Origin: Sneathiella sp.
GTDB taxonomy: Bacteria; Pseudomonadota; Alphaproteobacteria; Sneathiellales; Sneathiellaceae
Assembly (NCBI GenBank): GCA_021741195.1
Contig: JAIOYL010000008.1
Span: 1-41,404, forward strand
Direction of reading: 5' to 3'
DNA length: 41,404 bases
Shown here: piece after piece, positions 10,830-19,468 of the stretch
Position numbering within the stretch: the first letter of the stretch is position 1
Layout: every line of letters starts with the position of its first letter
The notes under the pieces: model-generated
Database searches by the model: none
Told to the model about the DNA's origin: nothing
The model's input: the letters and a program-made list of their open reading frames with translations, nothing else
Translations under genes and position numbers: made by a program

Positions 10830-11759
10830 ATGGCCCTTTTGTTTAAAAGCAATATCGATCGTCCCGACTGGTGGCGGCGTGAACTCAACAAATATATCCC
10901 CGATCTGGAGGTCAGGATCTGGCCGGAAATCGGCGACCCCGACGAGATAAAATATGCCCTCTGCTGGAAAATGCCGCATGGGGAGCTTGCCAAGTTCAAG
11001 AACTTGCAGGCCGTCTATTCCCTCGGCGCCGGCGTCGATCATCTTCTTGCTGACCCCGATTTTCCCCGGCACCTGCCATTCTCGCGCGTGGTCGATCCCA
11101 ATCTTACCGGAAGAATGAGTGAATATGTCGTGCAGCATGTGCTGAACCATCACCGGTTTCAGGCCACATATGACGCGCAGCAGAAAGATCATCTTTGGAA
11201 GGAACAGTTCGCTCCCTTCGCGTCGGAACGAAAAGTCGGCATTCTCGGTATGGGCGAGCTTGGAAGTGGCGCCGCGCGAGCGCTTCATTTCATGAAATTT
11301 GACGTTGCTGGATGGAGCCGGTCGGAGAAAAAAATCGAGGGCATCGAGAGCTTCTTTGGGGATGACCAACTCGACGCCTTCCTTTCACGCACGGAAATCC
11401 TGGTCTGCCTTCTGCCATTGACGATGCATACGGAGAATATCCTGAACGCCGATCTATTCGCAAAATTGCCAAAGGGCGCCAGCATTATCAATGCGGGGCG
11501 TGGTCCGCATTTGGTGGAAGAGGATCTTATTCCAGCGCTCGACAGCGGTCATATCGATTCAGCGACGCTGGATGTGTTCCACGTCGAGCCGTTGCCCAAG
11601 GATCACCCGTTCTGGGATCACCCGAAAATTCGCATCACGCCACATGTCGCCAGTATTTCCGATCCGGCCAGCGTCGCGAAACTGGTTGCCCAGAATATCA
11701 TTCGCACTGAAAAAGGCGAAGAACTACTGCATGCGGTAGATGTCAACAAAGGCTATTAG
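10830..11759 (+). CDS. ghrA: Glyoxylate/hydroxypyruvate reductase A-like D-2-hydroxyacid dehydrogenase
   Basis: VGILGMGELGSGAARAL Rossmann motif; LVCLLPLTMHTENILNADLFAKLPKGASIINAGRGPHLVEEDLI; LDVFHVEPLPKDHPFWDHPKIRITPHVA. Confidence 0.92.
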   Translation: MALLFKSNIDRPDWWRRELNKYIPDLEVRIWPEIGDPDEIKYALCWKMPHGELAKFKNLQAVYSLGAGVDHLLADPDFPRHLPFSRVVDPNLTGRMSEYVVQHVLNHHRFQATYDAQQKDHLWKEQFAPFASERKVGILGMGELGSGAARALHFMKFDVAGWSRSEKKIEGIESFFGDDQLDAFLSRTEILVCLLPLTMHTENILNADLFAKLPKGASIINAGRGPHLVEEDLIPALDSGHIDSATLDVFHVEPLPKDHPFWDHPKIRITPHVASISDPASVAKLVAQNIIRTEKGEELLHAVDVNKGY

Positions 11760-11789
11760 ACTACCGTCGGAAATGAACGGCCGAAACCA

Positions 11790-12401
11790 ATGAACGTCGA
11801 ATTTCTTCTCACTACCCTGATCGTTGTCATCGCACCCGGCACAGGCGTTCTCTATACATTGGCCACTGGTATTTCAGGCGGTGCCAAGGCAAGTGTCGCA
11901 GCTGCCTTTGGCTGCACCCTCGGTATTGTGCCAAGTATAGCCGCCTGCATATTCGGGGTCGCAGCAATTTTGCATACCAGCGCAACGGCCTTTCAGGTTC
12001 TGAAATATGTGGGAGTTATTTATCTTCTTTACCTCGCGTACCAGACAATTCGCCAATCACGCAATCTGGTTATCGGCAAAAGTGGCGATACCCAAAAATA
12101 CTGTTGGATTATTCGCAGAGGCTTATTGATCAATATTCTCAACCCCAAGCTGACTATCTTCTTTTTGGCCTTTTTGCCGCAATTCATTCCGGCAAATGTT
12201 AAAAATCCATCGTTAACAATCGCCGGTCTCGGTGCCGTATTTATGGCAATTACGTTTATTGTCTTTGTTCTCTATGGCCTTTTCGCATCCAAAATACGCG
12301 AAAAGCTGCTCAGCAAGCCCAAGATCATAGCCTGGATACAATATGGAGTTGCCGGAACATTTACAGGCCTTGGATTGAAGCTGGCCCTTACCGAACAGTA
12401 A
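11790..12401 (+). CDS. LysE/RhtB family amino-acid exporter
   Basis: PGTGVLYTLATGISGGAKASVAAAFGCTLGI; GLLINILNPKLTIFFLAFLPQFI; multiple hydrophobic segments. Confidence 0.93.
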   Translation: MNVEFLLTTLIVVIAPGTGVLYTLATGISGGAKASVAAAFGCTLGIVPSIAACIFGVAAILHTSATAFQVLKYVGVIYLLYLAYQTIRQSRNLVIGKSGDTQKYCWIIRRGLLINILNPKLTIFFLAFLPQFIPANVKNPSLTIAGLGAVFMAITFIVFVLYGLFASKIREKLLSKPKIIAWIQYGVAGTFTGLGLKLALTEQ

Positions 12402-12406
12402 GATAA

Positions 12407-13789
12407 TCAGTGCCGACCATACCGTTCCTGAAGCAGGACAAACAAGGCTCTAATGGCAAAGGCTTCGCCGCCTATAGGACGGCCGGGGCGGCTGCGGATA
12501 TTATAGGCCATGATATCGAAGTGAACCCAGCTTTTCGCATTCTCGACAAATTCCTTCAGGAACAGTCCGGCAGTGATGGCCCCGCCATAGCCGCCCGATG
12601 CCGAATTATTGATATCGGCAATTTTACTGTCCAGCAGATGGCGGTAGTCACCCCATAACGGCAACCGCCAGATCGGATCCTTTTCGCTTGCGCTATGCGC
12701 TGCAAGTTTGGCGAAAAGCTCTTCATCATCCGTGAACGTCGCGGCGATTTCCGTGCCGACCGAAACACGCGCCGCGCCGGTCAGCGTCGCGATATCGATC
12801 AGCAGGTCCGGGGCCTCCTCATCCGCCGCCGTGAGGGCGTCCGCGAGAATAAGGCGGCCCTCCGCATCGGTATTCCCGATCTCCACCGTTTTTCCCTTAC
12901 GACTGGTCAGCACATCGCCCGGATGGTAGGCGTTACCAGAAATCGAATTTTCAACCGCCGGGATCAGGACGCGCAGGCGCACCGGGAGGTTGGCATCCAT
13001 AATCATATGCGCAAGCCCGAGAACTGTCGCAGCGCCGCCCATATCCTTTTTCATCATCAGCATTCCGGCAGCCGACTTGATATCAAGGCCACCCGTGTCA
13101 AAACAGACGCCCTTACCAACAAGGGTCACCTTGGGAGCATTCTTGTCCCCCCAGACAATGTCAATGAGACGGGGCGCATCAGCCGCCGCGCGGCCAACGG
13201 CATGAACCATTGGAAAATGATAGGTCAGCAGGTCATTACCAACAATGTTCCCCTGCTGAGCATCAAATTCTCCTGCCACCTGCGAAGCCGCAGCCTCAAG
13301 GGCCGAAGGCCCAAGGTCACCTGCGGGTAAATTAATCAGGTCACGTACCAGCGTTACAGCGTGAACCGTGCGCGCGACCATTGCCTTGTCCGCGCCTTGC
13401 GGCAGCATGAGTGTTGCAAATTCCGTTTCGTTCTTCTTGAAACGCTCGAAGGCATAGGTTGCGAGAGACCAGCCGGTCGCGACATCCGTCGCCTGTTTAG
13501 GTGTGAGATCGGCTTCGATCGTATAGTGTCCTTTGGGCAACCGGGCCGGCAGGTCCGCCAGCGACCAGATATCCCAATCAGCATCCCTGATAAAAAGGAC
13601 AGCCTCAAATCCGTCAGCGCCCCCCGGAAGCAGCAGAGACTTGCCATCGGCGGGTTTGAAATTTTGCGAGATTATCCAGTTTTTATGCGCTTCGGACTGC
13701 CCGGCGAGCCAATCAGCAAAACCTGTTTTTTCAACAATCAGGATCGGACGGGAACCGGCTTTTGACGCGGCCACAACAAATGGGATCAC
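12407..13789 (-). CDS. M17 leucyl aminopeptidase family protein
   Basis: VGKGVCFDTGGLDIKSAAGMLMMKKDMGGAA; NTDAEGRLILADAL, the canonical M17 motif. Confidence 0.95.
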   Translation of the reverse strand: MIPFVVAASKAGSRPILIVEKTGFADWLAGQSEAHKNWIISQNFKPADGKSLLLPGGADGFEAVLFIRDADWDIWSLADLPARLPKGHYTIEADLTPKQATDVATGWSLATYAFERFKKNETEFATLMLPQGADKAMVARTVHAVTLVRDLINLPAGDLGPSALEAAASQVAGEFDAQQGNIVGNDLLTYHFPMVHAVGRAAADAPRLIDIVWGDKNAPKVTLVGKGVCFDTGGLDIKSAAGMLMMKKDMGGAATVLGLAHMIMDANLPVRLRVLIPAVENSISGNAYHPGDVLTSRKGKTVEIGNTDAEGRLILADALTAADEEAPDLLIDIATLTGAARVSVGTEIAATFTDDEELFAKLAAHSASEKDPIWRLPLWGDYRHLLDSKIADINNSASGGYGGAITAGLFLKEFVENAKSWVHFDIMAYNIRSRPGRPIGGEAFAIRALFVLLQERYGRH

Positions 13790-13894
13790 ATTGAACTCCT
13801 TTAATTTCCGGCGACCATATCAAAGCCGCAGTTGAGCGACAACTGCTATCGGGACACGCCTTAAAGCGAGACTATAAAAAATCGGCCTGCCATC

Positions 13895-14902
13895 CTAGTC
13901 CGTAAGAATACCTATCTCCCGGTAGTACCGGGCTGCGCCGGGGTGCAAGGGCGTGGAAACTCCGTCCAGAGCCGTCTCGAGACGAATAAGCTTACCCTTG
14001 GCATGCCCGTGATCAAGCAAATGCCGGTTTCTCGGGTGCCAGAGCGCACGGGTAATCTCATATACGAGTTCTTCATCCATATTCGCATTAACAATCCATT
14101 GCGTGCTGACAGCGAGCGTCGGCACGGCATCGAGCCCCTTATAGGTGCCCGCAGGAATATTGCTCACGGAATAATATTTGTGGTTCGCGACAAATTTCTG
14201 CGCAATATCGCCACTGATCGGCAGCAAATCAATTTTCCCGGCATCCGCAAGTTCCGATACGGCCGTGACAGGATATCCGGCGACAAAGAAAAAGGCATCC
14301 AGTTTGTCGTCCAGCATCAGGGAAACGGCCTTGTCCGCATTGACGGAGACGGCGTTGATATCATTTTCAGAAAGTCCGTAAGACTTCATAATCTGTTTGG
14401 CATTTTCACGGGTACCGGACCCAGGCACATCAATCGAAACCTTCTTACCCTTCAAGTCCTTTATCGTCTTGATGCCAGCACCGCGGCGAACGACGAGGTG
14501 AACATCCTCAGGATACAGATTTGCTATGACACGCAATTCGGGAACGGGCTTTTTGTTCTTGTACACGCCTGTCCCTGCATAGGCCGCCTGCACCATATCC
14601 GATTGCGCAAGGCCGGTCTCAAGGTCACCGTCATTAACGCCTTTGATATTGGCAATAGAACCGCGTGTTGTCTGCGCTGTCGCGATAAGGCCTGGCACAC
14701 CGCAAGAACCGCCTTCGTCACAAGCGCGGCTCCCCGGGGGATTTGAAATGACGGAGGCAATCAGCGTTCCAATAGGATAATAGGTACCCGCAGTGGATCC
14801 TGTACCGATGCGAAAAAACGAAACGTCCTGCGCGTTTCCAGAGATCGTAAAAAACGCTGTAAGGAGACAGAATGAAAGGATCAATCCGGATTGCTTCAGC
14901 AC
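13895..14902 (-). CDS. TAXI-family TRAP transporter solute-binding protein (orphan)
   Basis: Signal peptide; FRIGTGSTAGTYYPIGTLIASVIS; SGTRENAKQIMKSYGLSENDI; no TRAP membrane component nearby. Confidence 0.9.
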   Translation of the reverse strand: MLKQSGLILSFCLLTAFFTISGNAQDVSFFRIGTGSTAGTYYPIGTLIASVISNPPGSRACDEGGSCGVPGLIATAQTTRGSIANIKGVNDGDLETGLAQSDMVQAAYAGTGVYKNKKPVPELRVIANLYPEDVHLVVRRGAGIKTIKDLKGKKVSIDVPGSGTRENAKQIMKSYGLSENDINAVSVNADKAVSLMLDDKLDAFFFVAGYPVTAVSELADAGKIDLLPISGDIAQKFVANHKYYSVSNIPAGTYKGLDAVPTLAVSTQWIVNANMDEELVYEITRALWHPRNRHLLDHGHAKGKLIRLETALDGVSTPLHPGAARYYREIGILTD

Positions 14903-14955
14903 CTTCCCATCTCCATTTTCCAGATCTCCTTAAAAATATATATCTCAATAGATAG

Positions 14956-15939
14956 TCACAGATTTCCCGGAACAAAGTCCCTTTCTTGATGGGAGAATTC
15001 GATTCTTGACTTTTTTTCCCTTAATTGCGCCGATATATCACGAATGTCAAAAACCAGCGCGGCAGAATTATGCACCTCGAGGCATCCTTTGTGAATGGCT
15101 AAAGGGATTTGCATCAGCAATTCACGCTCCCGATCCTTTAGAGACTCCTTTGACTGGCCAATATTATCAAGCAGGTCATTCAACCCGCCGCAAAGAGAAG
15201 AAAGATGGCCGAGCGCTGTTTCCTCCACACGCCCGGCGAGGCGTTTATTGATTGCCCGCATGGCACTTATAACACCTTCGCGGTCTTCGACTTTGTCGAA
15301 GCCGGAAAGGAGAAGGACCGCTGACGAAAGGCGTATCAGTTGCTCGGTATAGATCGATATTTTACGCTCATTCACCGCTTTCATGGCAAGATTTATTGCT
15401 TCTGGCGTCGCCAGGAGTTCAGGCTTGCTCTCAACTTTCGCCTGCAGGGAATTCGGCACAACCAAGGATGATCCGACAGGATAGCTGCGGGAAATCAGAC
15501 GCCGGTCCGGTCCGATATAGTCCGTTGTGACGACAAAAGGTTTTCGCGCCTGAACCAGGCGAAGTATCCGCTCGAAAATCTGGGTTCTCGACATCGGGCG
15601 GGAAATCAGATCATCCGCCCCGGAATTTATGCCGTCGCTAACAGCTTCCGGCGCGGCATTCCAGAGCGAAAGGACGACATTCACGAAAGGATTGCTACCA
15701 ATTCTATGCCGGCGAATCCTCCGGACGATTTCGAGAATATTTGCGTCTGGGGTTCCGGTTTCCGCCAGAATGAGATCGAATTCGCCCGTATTCGCGCATT
15801 CCAGAAAATCATTTATTTCAGCGCAAGCGACGACGTCCCCAAAGCCAATATTCAAAAGAGCGCTGCGGGTATTATGCCGCATCGCAGGCTCTGGATCAAA
15901 CAACAGAACCGTCGCAGGCTGAAAGTGGGAATTGGTCAT
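14956..15939 (-). CDS. Receiver-domain-like (CheY-fold) protein with degenerate phosphorylation site and a C-terminal region of unknown function
   Basis: VLLFDPEPAMR, DLILAETGTPD and NSGADDLISRP align by eye with receiver motifs; a 'TDYIGPDRR' linker follows. Confidence 0.8.
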   Translation of the reverse strand: MTNSHFQPATVLLFDPEPAMRHNTRSALLNIGFGDVVACAEINDFLECANTGEFDLILAETGTPDANILEIVRRIRRHRIGSNPFVNVVLSLWNAAPEAVSDGINSGADDLISRPMSRTQIFERILRLVQARKPFVVTTDYIGPDRRLISRSYPVGSSLVVPNSLQAKVESKPELLATPEAINLAMKAVNERKISIYTEQLIRLSSAVLLLSGFDKVEDREGVISAMRAINKRLAGRVEETALGHLSSLCGGLNDLLDNIGQSKESLKDRERELLMQIPLAIHKGCLEVHNSAALVFDIRDISAQLREKKSRIEFSHQERDFVPGNL

Positions 15940-16403
15940 TAGGGAGTGGTGTTATCGAATTCCGGTATGAATTCCTGGAGCTTTTCAAGGATCTTCTTGG
16001 GGTCTTCCGAAAATTGCAGACCGATCTTATTTCCGCGCCGCCACACCAGATCACATCTTACCGCACCAAGATTCGGAATATTCAGCAGAAGGTTATTTTT
16101 TTCGAAAAACAAGCCATTCACGTCTATTCTTGCGCCGTTGGCTGATATGTCCTTGATAATTCCAGTGACTTCACGTTCTTCCTCGTGCAAGCAGGCATGG
16201 CCGCGTTCCGCCTGTATTGTTGCCGGCCACATAACCTCGGCCCGGCGGTATTTCCGATCCTTGGCACTGCCCGTCTTTTTGTGGTCGCTCTCGACATCGA
16301 GAGCCCGAAGCATTTTCTTGATATCTTTGGCAATGATCATGTCAGTTCTCTGTTTCGCAATGACTGAATTCTCAGCACAAACAAGGCGTTCATAAACGCT
16401 CAT
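15939..16403 (-). CDS. PilZ-domain protein
   Basis: RKYRR (RxxxR) and DISANGARI (DxSxxG) motifs; stop/start overlap (TAATG) with the downstream receiver-like gene. Confidence 0.85.
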   Translation of the reverse strand: MSVYERLVCAENSVIAKQRTDMIIAKDIKKMLRALDVESDHKKTGSAKDRKYRRAEVMWPATIQAERGHACLHEEEREVTGIIKDISANGARIDVNGLFFEKNNLLLNIPNLGAVRCDLVWRRGNKIGLQFSEDPKKILEKLQEFIPEFDNTTP

Positions 16404-16454
16404 TAGATTAAATCAAGAAATTGTTAATAATTTGCAAATGCGGATATGGAGGGC

Positions 16455-17201
16455 TCACCAATCGTCACATTTTGCCTGCGTTGCCGCATAGGAGTCACGC
16501 GTATCGATTACATCATTTGCCTTCTTCCGGGCCTCATTGAACTCGGTCAACACGGGATCAAGCTCAAAGAGAAGTCGATTGACGATTGATTTCCCTGCGT
16601 CTTTCGGATGCTTCGTGAAAAAAGGTCTTATGGCGGCCGCCCGCTCAGTCAATACTTCAGTTATTTTCGGCAAATACTCGTCGATCATTTTTTTGTTGAT
16701 CCTGACGTGTTCTTCTTCATGCTCCAGAATGGCCTGATAAGCACAAGTATCATTCCGGTATTTCCGGTCAATATATATGTCCGTCTTGCGCGCGCCGAAA
16801 GTCAGTTTCACCGTTTCCAGCCGCAGACAATATTGTCCGGACTTCAACTGCTTGTATTTTGTTGAAGCCCCGATACTCGGGCCGATTGACGAATGGGTCA
16901 GACCCAACAAACTTGCATGCCTGGAAGACTTCGCATATCCGCTTTTCTTGGCAATCCTCTCTATCTGGTGCGAAGAATTACCTCGGTCAATGGTTGGGGT
17001 GGCAAATATGACATTGATGCTGATATTGGGTTGCGTCCAGATTGCAAGACAATTTTTGTCTGTATCCGCGTAAGAATTGCCACTACCCCACAAAATACTG
17101 ATGAGTGAAACAATCTGTCCTGTGGCCGAACGCCAAGGCAGTCCGATCAGGCGGAAAAGTGGCTGCTTTCGCCTTCCTGCCAATTTAACCGAACATCGCA
17201 T
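16455..17201 (-). CDS. Conserved-type hypothetical, probably exported protein with an HExxH (HEEEH) motif
   Basis: Hydrophobic N-terminus ending ..SYAD; YQAILEHEEEHVRINKKMIDEYLPKI. Possible zinc metalloprotease-like fold, not proven. Confidence 0.6.
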   Translation of the reverse strand: MRCSVKLAGRRKQPLFRLIGLPWRSATGQIVSLISILWGSGNSYADTDKNCLAIWTQPNISINVIFATPTIDRGNSSHQIERIAKKSGYAKSSRHASLLGLTHSSIGPSIGASTKYKQLKSGQYCLRLETVKLTFGARKTDIYIDRKYRNDTCAYQAILEHEEEHVRINKKMIDEYLPKITEVLTERAAAIRPFFTKHPKDAGKSIVNRLLFELDPVLTEFNEARKKANDVIDTRDSYAATQAKCDDW

Positions 17202-17718
17202 CTATATCTTCCTGATCGAATGTGACCTCTTCATTATCCTGCTCTTCACCGGTCGAGTGGGCACAATCTGTCAGGTTCTGACCATTTATAATGCTTCCCG
17301 CGCGATCAATAAGCTGACGTATCAAGTGACATCGTCCGACAGCAAACTCTGCATTTTGTTGTTCTTCGCCATCGGACCCAACGGTAGACATTCTTTCTTG
17401 TAACGTACAGATTTCCACATCGAGCTGCTCTGTTGTTGTCTCAAATGGCAGCTTATATTCTGGAGGTGAAAAATCATATGCCTCAATAGCCAGATCCCGA
17501 TCGGCAATTCCGCTTTCGCGAAAATGATTTTTGTAAGAGTTAGGGGACCAGGCGACAAAATCGTCGAGCATATCCGGCATATCAATCACCAGTTCAGCAA
17601 GCATCAAAGCTTCGTTGAAATGATTCAGATAGTCAGTCGCCAGGAGGGTGACATCATTGACATTAGTACTTCGCGCACGGTCGCGAAACTCCTCCAGCGT
17701 GCTCAAATCTTTACTCAT
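17185..17718 (-). CDS. Hypothetical cytoplasmic protein with C-terminal FDQEDIDAMFG motif
   Basis: Complete 177-aa ORF with plausible composition; overlaps the start of the downstream ORF by 17 bp; C-terminus resembles FliM/CheZ-type CheY-binding peptides. Confidence 0.65.
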   Translation of the reverse strand: MSKDLSTLEEFRDRARSTNVNDVTLLATDYLNHFNEALMLAELVIDMPDMLDDFVAWSPNSYKNHFRESGIADRDLAIEAYDFSPPEYKLPFETTTEQLDVEICTLQERMSTVGSDGEEQQNAEFAVGRCHLIRQLIDRAGSIINGQNLTDCAHSTGEEQDNEEVTFDQEDIDAMFG

Positions 17719-17855
17719 AAATGTCGCTGTCCGCCGTTATCATTCCAAAAACCAGTCAGATCGAGAGTAAAACCTAACAGTTATTTCATTAAGGAATTGT
17801 TTTCAGGTGCCAAAATTCGCAGTTATTGTTGGTTTTCCGCGCGATATATATAGCT

Positions 17856-18038
17856 TCAGTCCAAAAAAGCCGTCTTTTGATCCAACGTCACCCGGAAGTC
17901 ATCCTTCGGCGTTTCCTGCATGAAAAAGGCAGCCGAAAGAAGGAAAGTCAGCAGGAATACGGCAGAAGAAAAAAGAAACTTCGAATAGCAGCTTTTAACG
18001 GAAAGCGCCTTGTTCAAGTTCCCCAGTATCAGTCCCAT
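17856..18038 (-). CDS. Predicted 60-aa single-pass membrane protein
   Basis: MGLILGNLNKALSVKSCYSKFLFSSAVFLLTFLLSAAFFMQETPKDD.. preceded by AAGGGAGAGGAT. The ORF-track start at 18122 is probably too far upstream. Confidence 0.45.
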   Translation of the reverse strand: MGLILGNLNKALSVKSCYSKFLFSSAVFLLTFLLSAAFFMQETPKDDFRVTLDQKTAFLD

Positions 18039-18412
18039 ATCCTCTCCCTTCATCTGCGGCAATCGGCCTGTCCGACTTTCCGCTTTGTCGATATGAGAAG
18101 TATATGAAACATACCGCACCAAAACCAGCGCTTTGGTTGCTGAGTATTTTTTTTATGCACTTTTTAGTAACCTATAATTCAATCTGCCAATTTTGCGAAG
18201 CTTGTCCACAAGATATAGATTGCGCGCCCGCCGCAGATCCCGAAACATTATTAGCACATTGCTGGATCATTCGACTTGTCCTCCGAATTCAGCGAATCAA
18301 AACCTATATTCCGGTATATCGGTAGACTCCCATATTACCCCCGTAAATCCGATTTTTCTGCCTGCTAGAGAAAGCAGCGTTTCTGGATAGCACAGGCGCA
18401 GACTTTCCGGTT

Positions 18413-18880
18413 TTAAATAATTTCGTGAAACCGCTTTAGCAGATTTATCAGCAAAGCATGATCCGAAGCACCCAGGCCCGCGACGACTTTCGCCTCGATC
18501 TCTTTTACTTTGATTTCCAGCGCAACCAATTCGTGGCGGCCTTTCTTTGTCAGTCTGACCGCATAAGCGCGCCTGTCTCCGGCGACAGCTTCGCGCACGA
18601 TCAGACCGTCCTTTTCAAACTGATTGAGAATAGGCACCAGTGAGGAGCGGTCGAGGCCGGCAGCTTCGGCGATGGCTGTCTGGGTTCGGCCCGGATTTTC
18701 GTCAATGATGGCCATGACAGAATATTGACCGGTCATGAGCTTTTTGCCCGCCGCCGTCGAGAATGTGCTTTGCGCCCTGAGAATTGCCTTTCGCATATGA
18801 AAGCCGACAATTCCATCAAGCGCAGACATGCTCATTTCACCGGGCTTATTCTTCCCCTTCTTGGATTTACTCCCTGCCAT
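18413..18880 (-). CDS. MarR-family transcriptional regulator
   Basis: Winged-helix region: GRTQTAIAEAAGLDRSSLVPILNQFEKDGLIVREAVAGDRRAYAVRLTKKG. Confidence 0.93.
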   Translation of the reverse strand: MAGSKSKKGKNKPGEMSMSALDGIVGFHMRKAILRAQSTFSTAAGKKLMTGQYSVMAIIDENPGRTQTAIAEAAGLDRSSLVPILNQFEKDGLIVREAVAGDRRAYAVRLTKKGRHELVALEIKVKEIEAKVVAGLGASDHALLINLLKRFHEII

Positions 18881-18984
18881 ATTCGCGAACCCGGACCCCC
18901 TGCTCCGATACCGCGACGGGCAGTCGCAGCTTCACAGTAGTTGTTATAGTCGCAGATGCCGCTTTAGTTCAATAGAGGGAAATT

Positions 18985-19410
18985 TTATTCGATTGCCTGA
19001 TAGAAGCGTTTGAGACCGGCCTCGGCGCATTCCATGTCCTGTGCCGGCGTTCCCGAACTCAAGCCGATCCCGCCAACAACCTCGCCTTTCACGATCACGG
19101 GTAGTCCGCCGCCGACCGTCGAAATCCTGCCGCCAACTTCTGTATGTATGCCAAAAGCTAGGTTGCCCGGTATATTCACGGCGTTGTATTCATGCGTCGC
19201 TTTGCGGGCGGCGGCGGCTGTATAGGCCTTGTCCGCCGAGACCGTAATGCTGGTAACTTTACCACCGTCCATGCGCTCGAAAGCGATGAGATTGCCGGAT
19301 TCATCGACGATGGAGATGCACATTGGGACACCAATCTCCCTGGATTTTTCCCGTGCGCCGTGGATAAGAACGAGTGCATCTTCGTGCGATAGTCTATTAA
19401 TAGTAAGCAT
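18985..19410 (-). CDS. GlcG/HbpS (heme-binding-like, DUF336) family protein
   Basis: CISIVDESGNLIAFERMDG; FGIHTEVGGRISTVGGGLPVIVKGEVVGGIGLSSGTPAQDMECAEAGL. Confidence 0.92.
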   Translation of the reverse strand: MLTINRLSHEDALVLIHGAREKSREIGVPMCISIVDESGNLIAFERMDGGKVTSITVSADKAYTAAAARKATHEYNAVNIPGNLAFGIHTEVGGRISTVGGGLPVIVKGEVVGGIGLSSGTPAQDMECAEAGLKRFYQAIE

Positions 19411-19468
19411 TCAATACTCCAACCTGTTTGAAAAATAATTGTCCTGTCAAACGCGCGGGAAAGTTCTT

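Noticed and set aside
18104-18325. 73-aa plus-strand ORF MKHTAPKPALWLLSIFFMHFLVTYNSICQFCEACPQD...
   Set aside because: Partly overlaps the region upstream of the 60-aa membrane ORF, no clear SD and no recognisable family; insufficient support to call.
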